In this document: in pieces, positions 23,766-34,716 of the stretch
Position numbering within the stretch: position 1 is the stretch's first letter
Layout of the letters: each line of letters opens with the position of its first letter
From: Marsupella aquatica
Taxonomy: Eukaryota > Marchantiophyta
Assembly (NCBI GenBank): GCA_973895155.1
Contig: OZ316899.1
Span: 11,656,001-11,720,000 of the forward strand
Length of the DNA: 64,000 nucleotides
Direction: 5' to 3'
Program-made: the position numbers and the translations under genes
Notes under the pieces: generated by a model
The model's input: the letters and a program-made list of their open reading frames with translations, nothing else
Database searches by the model: none
What the model was told of the DNA's origin: nothing

Positions 23766-24450
23766 ATTCGAGCTCCGCAACTGTTACTGACAAAGCAGAA
23801 GAGGAAGCATGAGAGGTTACATGCATTTTCTTCCTATTGTCATCCACAATAAGAGTGCTCACCGTCTCATCATAGGAAATCTGATCCTTACCATAGATTA
23901 TGGTTTGAGTCAAATGCTCATACAATTTGGGCAAGGAGATGAGAAGATACAAAGCTCTCTTCTTGTCTTCAACTTTCATCGAGAGTGACAAAGTCGGACA
24001 CTATCAAGTTAAAGGTATCAATATGATCGGCAAGTTTTGTACTTTCCATCATTTGCAGTGTCATCAATTTCAAGGTTGTGTATAAGCGAGTTGCCAAGAA
24101 TTTCTTTTGGTACTTCTATTTGCATCGTTTTCACAAGTTTGACGGTGAATCCTCAGTCAACACTTGGAGTAGAACATCAGATGCCAAGTGTAATCGGATT
24201 AAGCTGAGAGCTCGTGCACAGATGTCCTCCCAATCCTCCTCAGACATTGTCGATGGCTGACTTTTCAATGTTGTGCCCAAACCTTGCAAAACTAACAAGC
24301 CTTGCATTTGAACTTGCCATAACATAAAATTATTGTGGCCGGTAAACTTCTCCACCTCATATTTGCAGTAGTAACTTTTGATGGAGCCATTGTACACCCT
24401 TAGGACCTTAAAGTGCCAAAAATCATTTTGCAACTTCTCAATTTCATGCA
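23752..24450 (-). pseudogene. Ty1/Copia gag fragment
   Basis: Two minus-strand pieces form the start of a Copia gag. Positions 24400-24131 contain 'YEVEKFTGHNNFMLWQVQMQ', 'MSEEDWEDICARA' and 'IRLHLASDVLLQVL', which is the typical N-terminal gag block. After a frameshift, 23991-23766 give 'EDKKRALYLLISLPKLYEHL' and 'ISYDETVSTLI'. The frame ends at the junction with the inverted repeat at 23765, so protease, integrase, RT and RNase H are absent. I see no clean start codon. Confidence 0.75.
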
Positions 24451-25562
24451 AATTTGCACAGCAGCACACGACAACACGACAACATAAGCCACAAAATGAC
24501 CAAAAATGAAAGTTGCTGAAATTGAAATCCAAGAGCACTCCTGGGTACTCTAGAAGGTATCGTTTGCCAAAAACATATCTCAGTTGAGATATTTTTACCG
24601 CCAAGTAAGGGGAGGTCAAAACGTAAAAATTGGACCCCCAAGGAGAATCAATTCACTCAAATCTCCAAACAAAGTCGGTTTGACAAATTGTTTGCACAGG
24701 CCTCTACTCAACTCCCTTAAGTATGCCCTTGCAAAATATTGTGACGATATAACATCGGATATTTTGCCAAAAATCCAATTTTGTCGCAAAAATGAGCTTA
24801 TTGGAAAAATGTCCTTTCCTTAAATTCTCGCAACCCTTGTACAAGCCATGCGGAAAAATTTTCAGAGCTGCCCAAAGACTGTCACATGCCCCCTCAAACC
24901 CCTTATCACCCCCTATCACCTCCTTGACCCTTTTTTCACGTCAGCGCGTTGTCCTACGTGAGTAAGTACTCGAGACATACTTACCCCCCGATGGGATATC
25001 TAAGATATCTCTTTTGAGGTTTTAACAAAAAACAAAACCGATTTCAGATTCTGAAACTAGACTTCAAGACACTTTAAATCAATGTAAGGAACTCTGAAAA
25101 TGGTGAAGAATTGAGGGAGATAAAATTTGGACAAGATTGTTGATTTTGACCTAGCCATCATAGCCAGGACTTTCAAGCTTAACTCAATCCAAGAGTTCTT
25201 TGCGATAACTTACTGAAACATATTGATTTCTTCACCACCGTATTCCATCATAACATCACTCGCACCAACTTTCCTTCAACGATCACTAACGTCTTACAAG
25301 AAACCAAAATCACATCCCGGGAGCCATGTTTCCCTTGGTAATCAAGTCGGGACCTCAAAAACCATAAAAAAACCATCTAACATGAAAATTGAAATTGCTC
25401 AGCCATATGTGAACAATCTCTTGACTAAACATGCAAGTTTCCATTCCATAGACCTCCTTATCCGATCACCACTTTGTATGTCAACGTTCACACTCCCATC
25501 GTGCCCCCCAAAACCGTCAATCGATCACGATAAACTGTTGAGACATCAGCTGATCCTGAACC

Positions 25563-25577
25563 GAAGCTCTGATACCA
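25563..25577 (-). promoter_or_regulatory. Primer-binding site of the Copia element
   Basis: On the minus strand TGGTATCAGAGCTTC follows the LTR end after a two-base gap. TGGTATCAGAGC is the usual site complementary to the 3' end of initiator methionine tRNA in plant Copia elements. Confidence 0.85.
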
Positions 25578-25579
25578 AT

Positions 25580-25895
25580 TGTAGGATCAAAATAGACAAC
25601 ATGACGTCTTAGAATCATCATTCATTCAACACTCAAATAAAACGACACAAAGATACGTGGTTCACCCCGTCAGGGCTACGTCCACAGCCGCACCAACAGC
25701 TTCACTATGAACATGAAAAAAAATACATATCACCATAGCTCCATGGTCCAAGCTCTCTCTCTCACACACAAAGTTCTCTACTAAGTGTTCTCTCTCCATG
25801 GGATACAAAGAGGGTTATCCCTTCACAAAGAGTCTAGTCAACTAATGTTAACTTACTCTACTTAACCTAGCCAAGATTGAGTCAAAATCCTAACA
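25580..25895 (-). repeat. 5' LTR of the Copia element, 316 bp
   Basis: It is bounded by TGTAGGAT on the left and ATCCTAACA on the right, which form imperfect inverted ends and give TG...CA on either strand. The primer site lies directly to its left, so the element runs leftwards (minus). The LTR contains the 'acgtggttcacc' phrase common in short plant Copia LTRs. The interval between primer site and gag (about 24450-25560) is leader with no supported gene. The matching 3' LTR is not in the window. Confidence 0.8.
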
Positions 25896-27180
25896 CTTAT
25901 GGGGGTTCTTGGGCGAGTCTAGGCGTGAGAACATCGAGGGCCGTTGGCCGCCATCACCTGATTGAGCGTGACAGTTGTGGTTGAAGCATGAATCGCCATA
26001 ACAAATTTTTACTCCACCGTCGTCATAGTACAACAAACGATTGTAATAGTGCGCATCATAATCAGTACTAATTAAGTTGACTAACCTATCCCTAGTCTAA
26101 TCATAATTGTAAAAACTGCAATTGTCCTATCTATACAGATTCGGTCTTAATAACCATATACATCATAATCTGACACTTGCGTCATGTTAAGTGACACATT
26201 GACTGTGTCACAGGGTCATTGTAGAGTGCAAGGAAAGAGTTAAAAATCTCCTGGCACAAGCAAAGAAAATTCTCACATGACCCTAATTTTTCTATATCCA
26301 ATTGCCTCTCTAACAACAACCAGGTTGATAACATCCATTTTGGGGAATCCTCTTTTTGCTAAACTCGCTAGCCATTTGGAATCATAAAACAACACAAAAA
26401 ATATAGAAGGCAAAAGCAAAAGAAATTTGAAACCACTAGTTGTGTCCCTAACAACACTCTCCCCCTAACAAAATTCCTGTTTCTCTCGGTATTCAATACC
26501 TCTTCACATGATCATAGTAAAATTAATCCGTGGACCCCCATGTTCATCCAAGGAATGTGTGTTTGATGAAGTGAAATCAATTTTTAACAAGGCGGTAATC
26601 GCCCGGGTAATCGACGGTTTTGAGTCTCCTGATGGTCTTGGTGTGTGCTCGTACAAAAGAAAAGTAACGCTCAAAAGATAGAGGAGATTTATCAACGGAA
26701 GGTTGAATATGGATGAATTAATTGAGTTTTTTGACAGTTTTTGCTTACATATTAGAGAAATCGTGTTTCTATCATTCATGATTGATCGTTTGTGAGTTAC
26801 ATTGAGCATTACCGCCACAAGACAGACCAAAGGACAACACTTAGCTATTGGCAAAAGAGCGCTTGTCGATTCGGTGGGAAGAACACACAAAACAAACAAG
26901 TCATCGATTCACATGAAGGATTTGTAGTTTTTTTATTTAAGAAAGCTATGGTGTGAGAGGGAGACCAATGATTGTTTCTTTGAATAGAGGTTGCATTTGG
27001 CGTCAACCTGTGTTCAGAGTGAGCTTCAATTGAAGACTAGAGGAATGCAAACAATTCAAGTCGGGAAGCAAGCATTGTGGACAAGGGATGGCGACGTAAT
27101 CAAAGAAATCAATTTTCAACGGCTAAGTTTGTGACGGTGATGAGATTGTGATATCTCCTAATCGAGAAAGGGTTTCCAAT
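25896..27180. other. Gene-free A/T-rich stretch
   Basis: I see no gene, element end or RNA here. The open frame at 26504-26899 (minus) has no recognisable domain and no paralogue in the window. Confidence 0.45.
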
Positions 27181-27659
27181 GAGCCTCAGATTGACAAATT
27201 TTGTCAAGTTCTAAATGAGTTTTTGAATTTCTTTGCCTTTCCAATGAGTGAGTATAAGAAATATTGATCATGAGTCCATGAATTCTTTTAGCTTTCCAAC
27301 ATGATTGAGTCCGACATTGATAAATTTTACATCAGATTTTGTCACGTTACTAAAGAGATCATGAGGTTTTCAATCTCTCTAGCTTTCTAATGTGTGACAT
27401 TGAGATTATTTGTCAAGAATTACAGAGATCATGAGTATCTGAATTTCTCTAGCTTTCCAATGAACCTAACATTGATAGATTTTGTCAAGTACTAAGGAGA
27501 TGATGAGTTTTTAATTTTACTTTAGTTTTCCAATGAGTACGTGTGACATTGAGAGATTTTATCAAGACAATACTAAAGAGGTCACGAGTTTCTAAATCTT
27601 GATCTTGAGTTTTCCAATGAATCAAACATTGACAGATTTTATCAAGTACTAAGGAGATT
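27180..27659. repeat. Degenerate tandem array, units of roughly 90 bp
   Basis: The phrases 'ttttgtcaagta/tctaa', 'agatcatgag', 'agctttccaatga' and 'acattgaga/tagatttt' recur in the same order at least five times with substitutions and small indels. The array ends where the LINE begins, and its continuation appears at 39479 beyond the LINE. Confidence 0.7.
27643..27659. repeat. Left target-site duplication of the LINE, 17 bp
   Basis: CAAGTACTAAGGAGATT is followed by a T-rich run, the A-rich tail of a minus-strand LINE. The same 17 bases occur at 39479-39495. Because a similar phrase is also a unit of the tandem array (27484), chance is possible, but the exact 17-base match at both borders favours a real duplication. 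Confidence 0.7.
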
Positions 27660-27974
27660 TTTTATTTTATTTTTCAATAAAACCCGCAAAACCCTACGGG
27701 AAAGGGGGCCAAAAGGCAACAATGAGACCCTCAAAAGGGAAGGCCAAAAGCCAAGGGAGTGAAAGACAAAGAGAAGCAACGCGAATAAACCAAACTACTT
27801 CTAGAACCAGCCTGCCCTGAGACCCTCAGAAGATGACGGTCTCACAACATAACCCCACGACTCTAGTTCTGCTAGCAGGTCACAGCCAGGGAACCCATCC
27901 AAGATGCAAGAACCAAGAAGGGTAGAAGCCCTAAGGCCAAGAGAGACTAAGAGAAGGAACTAAGTAACTAAAAA

Positions 27975-30900
27975 CTAAGATACTGAGAATCTAGCCGCCG
28001 GACGGGGAACCCATAGTAAGCATTCCTTAATAGTTTCCTCCTTAGTCCGCAGCAGCCGAGTACGCCGGTTACTGGGGCCAAAGTCCTCACACAGGCCATG
28101 AAGCTGGTCAATTATCTCCAAAAATATCCTAAGCAGGTCAAAGCTGCGCCTTCTACCATTATTGAAGACACTGTCATTTCGTGCTAGCCGCAGGTGCCAA
28201 AGAACTTGAAACACCATAAAGATTATCAATGAACGGGCAAGACTGTGTCCAGAGAAAGCGTCCATCAGAGCTTTCAGATCCGCAATAGGCCAAGTGATCA
28301 GATCCGGAAAAGTCTGGGCAACTAGTTCCCAAGCTTTGCGTGCAAACGTACATGTGAAAAAAATGTGTGGAATGGTCAAGCATAGAACTGCAAAGACCAC
28401 AAGTACCATCACTTTTCCCCATTTTGGAAGCCCGGACGTTAGTGAAAAGGCCCTGCGCAATCACTCGCCATATAAAGGTGCGAGACTTTGTAGGGATATC
28501 AGAAGACCACAGTGAGTGCAAAAGGTGGCTCCATTCCCGGTCAGAAAGATGTAAGGACCAAATTCTATTAAGTCTGTTGAATTTGTTGCCCTTCATGCGA
28601 AGCAATTGATAAACCCTGGCATTGGGGAGAGCAAAGTGAGTCAATCTCTCCCTTTTGTCAGCCCAAATCCAGCCAGCAGCAGAAGTACCTGCTTCCCGAA
28701 CATCAGTAATCCGCCTGATCTCTGTCACCAAAGAGATACACCTTGCTCCCAGTACAGGATCCAAACCTCTAATCCTATTGAACTTGTGTCAAAGCCTTCC
28801 AAAGGATTGCCGTCCCACCGTCTAAGGTCAGCGACCTTTCTCAGACCAATCCGGCCAAGAGTCCGAATTAACATGCTTTTACTCTCTTCTGATAGATCCT
28901 GGAATCCTTCCAGACTCCGAACTATATCCTCAAAACTCCACCAAGAAGCAACAGCAACACCAACAGGTGAGAATATCAGATGAGTGCGGAGTACTTCCCA
29001 GGCTTTCCAAAGGTTGCTAGTGTAGCTCAGACCACTAAATGAATGGGGGTAGCAAAGTAAGAGCCGGTCCGAGAAAGAGTAGTCGTTCCTCCTTATAGTT
29101 TTCTGGTTGCGCCATTTGGCCATTTTCAGATTCTCATAGTAAAGCTTAGCCCAGTTTGAATCCGAGTGGTCCAACGCCTTGTAAAACCATTGTACAAGGA
29201 AAGTATCAGAATGGCTCCAAAATTCCTTAAACCCCAGCCCCCCATCAATCTTAGGACGTGCCAGCATCTTCCAGGCCACTAAAGGGACCTTTCTCCCCCC
29301 AGCAGAGTTGTAACCCCAGAGGAAGTCACGACAGAGAGCCACCATCTTTCTAGCCAGGGCACTCAACAAATGCAGGAACATCATGTGGTATATGGGTACC
29401 GCTTGGAGAACATGCTTAACCAATATAGTCCTGCCTGTGAATGATAAAAACCTGGTGGACCACGTGGATAGCCTGGCTTTGATTTGATCCAGACAGAAAG
29501 AGTGAAGCTGTGAGACCTGAACCCCCCATCCAAGGGAGCCCCCAAATACTTCTGAATTTCTCCTTTCCGACTGATGCTGCCTCTTGTCTCAACCAACCAC
29601 TCAGGAATCTCGTGAAGTCCCAAAGGAATTACCGTCGACTTGCGCAGATTCAGTTTGGCATCCAAAGCCAGCTCGTAACACTCAATAGCTAGTCGGGCCC
29701 CATTGAAATCCTCCAGTGTAGCAGGAATGAACATACCAAGGTCATCAACAAAAAACTTGTAACAAATCGTCAACAAAGCAGAAATTTGGATACCTCGCAG
29801 AGTGCCTTGAGCTAATTCTCCATCGAGAAAGTCCATGAAGGGTTGGGTTGAGAGTACAAACAACAGAGGCGATAATGGGCAGCCTTGACGTACTCCCCGC
29901 AACATACTGATATCCTTAGAGAAAACACCATTAATGTGAATCTTAGAGCTAGCCCCGGTAACAAGTGAACGTACCAGCCTGATGTAGTGGCTCCCCAGGC
30001 CTAGGAGGTGCATAGATTCCCAAATATAAGAATGATTAACCCGATCGAAGGCTTTCTCAAAACCGAGCTTGAGGAACAAGGATTCTTTTTGCTTGATTTT
30101 GACCCAATCCACTGTAAGCCACGCGGTTGAAATGTTCTCAAGAATGTGACATCCCGGGATGAATCCTGATTGCTGAGTGCTTATCAATTGGTTCAGCAGA
30201 GGTTTTAAGCGTCGGGCAAGGAGGTTAGCTATGATCTTGTATGTCGTATTGAGCATAGTGAGGGGCCGCCAGTCCTTCAATCGCCTTTTATCCGCCTTCT
30301 TAAGTATCAGCTTTATAATCCCCATTTTCACACTGCCCGCCAGTTCGCCTGTTCTCCAGAAAGCAAGGATCATGCTCAACAAGTCATCACTTATGAAGTC
30401 CCAACACTTCCGGAACACTTCAGCCGTTAACCCATCAGGCCCCGGCGCTTTATCAACCGGAAAGGACCATAGAGTATCTTTGACCTCCACCAATGATGGA
30501 GGTAGCTCGAGTTTTGCTAGTTCCGAGGTAGTCAGTGCCTTCCGTGTGTTGGAAAACAGCCGCTGCCTTGCAGCCTGAACCTCCCTCGACTCACTCCGTG
30601 TCTCTTCCTCGTGTGCCTCATATAATGTCAAGAATTGCTTTTCAATCTCCGCTAACATTAGGCTTTCCTGAGAGATAGTCGTGCCATCGTCTAGTAGTAG
30701 CACCGACATTGTCTCCCTTGTTTGCTTCTGTTTAAGCATGGCAAAATAAAATTTAGACGGCTCATCGCCTTGTCCCAACCATTTGATACGTGAGAGACAT
30801 CTGCCTTGCCTGGCCTCCTAATGCTCAGCAATCCTTACCTGATCCTTCGTGGTGGCAAAGTCTTTCAGATCGTCATCGGAGAAGTTGTTTAGGAGTTCCA

Positions 30901-31905
30901 ATTTCAAGGAGCGCAACCTCTCTCTGAGATCTTGAACTTCAATCTCTGTACCCAGAACCTCACGTTGGAGCCCCATGTACTCCTGTCGCAATCTCCAGCA
31001 AGCACGATTAAACCTGAGATGCGGTTCGGAGGTATCGACATCCACTCTTTCCCAAGCAGATTTGAGCCGCTCTATATTGGCTGCGTCTTTTAGGAGACCT
31101 GCATTTGCTTTGAAGTATGACGACTTTGGCATATTATTACAAGTGTCCGCTGCAGTGAGCCGGCATCTAAGAATGCATGGATCATGGTCTGAAAGAGCCA
31201 AGCTCCCTTCATGTAGTAGTTCTTCGACACTTCCAGTCCACCATCCGCGCTCACTGAAATAGAATCTGTCGAGCCGTGATTGCAAATCTTCCCATTAATA
31301 ATCCTTCTCTAGGTGAAATTTGCACCTATAAACTTGTGGCTAATGCTAATGGCATCCACTAAGTCAAAGCGCATTTTCAGGAATCTCCAAAATTCTTCCT
31401 CACGCCCATAGATGAGGGGGGAAGAGCCAGTTGAATCTATACTCCTTTCGGTCATATTAAAGTCGCCATAAAGAATCCAATTATCATGAGGCAACGAGGT
31501 CTTCAATTCATGCCAAAGCAACGCCCGCTCCCTGGCCATATTAGGAGCGTAAATACTTGCGAGACCAAATTTGCCTTCCTGGTGCTCCACTCTGACCCAT
31601 ACAACGTGGCCCTTATCAATGATCCCAGATTCAATTATCTTGAGTGAAGGATGCAGCAGTAAAGACGTGCCCCCGTGTCCCTCATCGGGAGCGGAGGAGA
31701 GATGTTGGTAGCTGGGCAAAATAGATCGTAAAGCTATGTCTAGTCTAAATTGATCTGCCTTGACTTCTTGTAATGCAAGTGCTGTAAGTGGTATCTTCAG
31801 TGAGGAGAGCCAGTTCTTGACTACTTGTTTCCGGTTTGGGTCACAGAGACCTCATACATTCCAAGACACAAACGTGAGTAATGTACTCATCTTGTGCATT
31901 GGCAA
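27975..31905 (-). pseudogene. LINE ORF2: endonuclease, reverse transcriptase, zf-RVT
   Basis: The APE endonuclease lies at about 31900-31309 ('ALQEVKA'-like start, 'SIYAPNMARERALLW', 'GDFNMTERS'). A linker follows at 31285-30818. The RT is at 30778-29381 ('KAPGPDGLTAEVF', 'FLKLGFEKAFDRVNHSYIW', 'VRQGCPLSPLLF', catalytic 'FVDDLG' near 29740). The region after RT is at 29423-28725, and the zf-RVT domain at 28764-28400 ('SDIPTKSRTFIWRV', 'CGLCSSMLDHSTHFF'). The last frame, 28460-27975, ends in a stop. Frameshifts lie near 31300, 29400, 28740 and 28390, with an in-frame TAG near 30818. All the catalytic blocks are recognisable, so decay is moderate. Confidence 0.85.
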
Positions 31906-31928
31906 GCCCGCTACAGGCCATCTCTTAT

Positions 31929-34403
31929 TCAGTGCAGAGAAACCGACCTAGAGCTGCTCGGAGAAAGGTTGTTCTCTGGGAGGGTTCGCCCAGCATCCCG
32001 GATCCGTCCGCCTCTTCCTTCCTGCTCCACCAGTTGTCGTTCATCATGCCAAGCCTGACCTTCCATGGAAAGACGATCCCTGTATGGAGTTCGGGCAGAC
32101 TCAGACTCAGTTGCCGCATATTGCAGAGATCTTACTTTCTTATTATCTTTCCTCAGATCATCTTTCCTCAGTGCCGAAGGAGGAGTTTCCTCAGTTCGCA
32201 GCTTCAGTTGGCTTTTGGTGATGTAGTCCTCGTATTCAGACATCTCAATGTCAGAGCCCCCTTGATAGGAGTGATTCTCCTCCTCTCCGCTTCCAGCTTG
32301 TGCAGCTTCATATTCTTCAATCGCTGAGAGCTCTTTCACTCTCGCCGGACCTGAGCTTTGTGAGTGGCCAGGCTAAGCACCACGCTCCCTGCTGATGCCT
32401 TCAGGTCGATTAGTCACAAGCCTGTCCTCAGTGACCGCCAATGCAGGCCACGTAACCGGGTCCAGTTCCTGTTCTTGGGTATGGTTCGTGTTAACACTGT
32501 GTTCCTTTTGAGTTTGGTCATTTATGGCACTTACATGCACATGAGTCACCCGATTGACGGCTGAAAGCGACGAAATCCTGAAAGGGGGGTGAGTTTGATT
32601 TTCATGTGCATGGCCCATGCCACTCAGTGTCCTCCGGTCTGATCTATTTGGGGACTCTGCGTGCCAACCTGCTTCAGCACTCCTCACCGTTTCCTGTGGT
32701 TCGTGGGTCTCCACACCAACTCTGAGCTCGCTCGCCTCCCTGATTGAAGATAGATGATCACCCCGCCTTGCTGAAAGCGGCACACCGAGTGTCCGCTCGC
32801 CCAACCTAGTAGCAGCGTCACCACCATCGCCAGAGTAGCTGTCGTGTTGGGGCTTATTAGTACTAGTGAAAGCCTTCGGATTGCCGCTATCCGGGATATC
32901 CGCCGTCATCGTGGCCTCCTGAGAGATATCGCCTGCCCGCGTGTGCTCACCAGTCTTTTGTGCCCCGTTGATTTCATGGCCTTTAGTAGTGTTCTCCCCC
33001 TGCTCAAAGGCTTTGTAGTCCCGAGCTAAGTGCCCCTTCTGGTTGCATTTGAAACAATGATATGGTATATTCTTGAATACTACTAGCTGCCAAATCGTGA
33101 TGCCCTCGGTGATATCCACACCAACGCAATGGGGGACTTCCCTCCCTGTGTCCCAAAGTATACACGCCCTATCATGGGGGAAGGAACTACGTTCGTCTCC
33201 CTGTATGTAATAGAGAACCTTCCCAAACGACTCGGCTATCCGTTTCCTGCATCCCTCTAGTACAAGCGCTCGGAATGGTAGCTCAATCCATACGGGAAGC
33301 TTTGTGTAAGAGTCACTGCTGGCATCGAATGAGGGATCCCATGGGAAGGTAAAAACAAATTTCCGATCCATGAAGAAAGGGGCCAGCTCCAGTGCTGCAT
33401 CCCTATGTTCTGAAAATTGAAACGTGATCACATAGAAATTCTTACCAGCAAATTTGAGTTGTGTAATTGGCCAGCCCAAGTCTCTAATGAACACTGATTC
33501 GGCCCATTCCCGGAAAGCTGGTAAAAGAGGGGGCCGGTCCGTGAAATAGCACATCATTGTGCAGTTGTACAATTCTGTAATGGAGAGGGTAGCCTCTTCA
33601 ATGGACCACTGAATCCTGGTGTGAAGCGTGTTAGGCCAATCACCAGTGGAGCTAATGGCTATTTTCCTTAGCATTTCCAAACATGTATCCGAAAGCTCTT
33701 TAGAGAACTCACCAGCCCCATTAGTGTTAGCATTTCGTGCTTCAGCTCCATTAGGATGCGGAAGGCTGGTGGGTTGCGTTTGTAGCTCCTCCTGTTGCAC
33801 TGAATTAACGGCCTCATGCTGGGAAGCAATATAAGCAGCCTCATGCTGCAAGACGCTGGTTGCAGCAGGCCTAGACACCGGCCGTCTCAATGAGTCAGTG
33901 GTATGCCATTGCGGAGCAGCCCCCGGAATTGAATCCCTGATGAACGCTCCCTCTCTCATAGACGCCTCAGGTCGCGAGGAAAATCTACTCTATAGTTCAT
34001 GTTCCACTGCTTCCTCCGCTTCTTGTATATCTAGGTCCATCTGGTCCGCCCAAGACGGTCCAGAGCGTGGAATGAACCTTCTGCTACTAGGCCCGTGTCC
34101 TTTGTCAGTAGTTTCTTGACGCCCATCCGAGTTGTCAAATAGATCAAAAGGAGCAGACTTTGGTCCGTCCCGAGCATCTTGAAGAGAAAATCTAGAGTGA
34201 GGCGTCTCACTAGACCGTCTGGCTCCATCCTCCTCTATAATACGTCGAGCCTCCAAAGCGGAAGCAACCCGTCCCTCCTCTCTATTATTCATCGGATGAT
34301 CCCAGTAAGAAGGACCCACAGCAAACGGAAAGGTCGAACCGCGCCCAGGGCCTCGACCATAGCCGGCACGCGACAGGGGTCCCCTCCCACTAAAATGATC
34401 CAT
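31929..34403 (-). pseudogene. LINE ORF1: nucleic-acid-binding protein
   Basis: A single frame starts at ATG 34403 ('MDHFSGRG') and stays in phase to 31929, with in-frame stops only near 33990 and 32373. The central part ('FAGKNFYVITFQFSEHRDA', 'KLPVWIELPFRAL', 'SFGKVLYYIQGDE') matches the DUF4283 type found in plant LINE ORF1. It is followed by a zinc knuckle, 'CFKCNQKGHLARDY', whose last Cys is now Tyr. The N-terminus is Gly/Arg-rich and the C-terminal third is acidic and probably disordered. It should bind the element's RNA. Confidence 0.75.
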
Positions 34404-34716
34404 TTGTTAGTCAGATTCCTAGCTACCAATGATGTAATTGACCAAATGGATTGTCGAGGTTCAGTCCTGACTCAGAAGAATGCAGCCTGGTGCTGCTAGC
34501 AGAGTCCACTAATTCCAACAAAAATTGGTCCAAAACTACACTTGATTCGCCCCGTGTACCCAACTCCACTTCCTATTGCTGTACAATGTCTTCCCGTATC
34601 AAAGCAACATCCAACGCAATCTACAGCAAGGTCCTTCTAGCCTGCTTCCAGCGCACGAGAAGTCTAATACAAGAGCAGTACGTACACAGGAAAGGGCCCA
34701 CGAGAGGCAGGCAGCC

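Noticed and set aside
26504-26899. 131-codon minus-strand frame
   Set aside because: No recognisable domain, paralogue or splice context; likely chance.
27180-27659. CRISPR-like spacing in the tandem array
   Set aside because: Units are degenerate with no conserved repeat and unique spacer, and the genome is eukaryotic.
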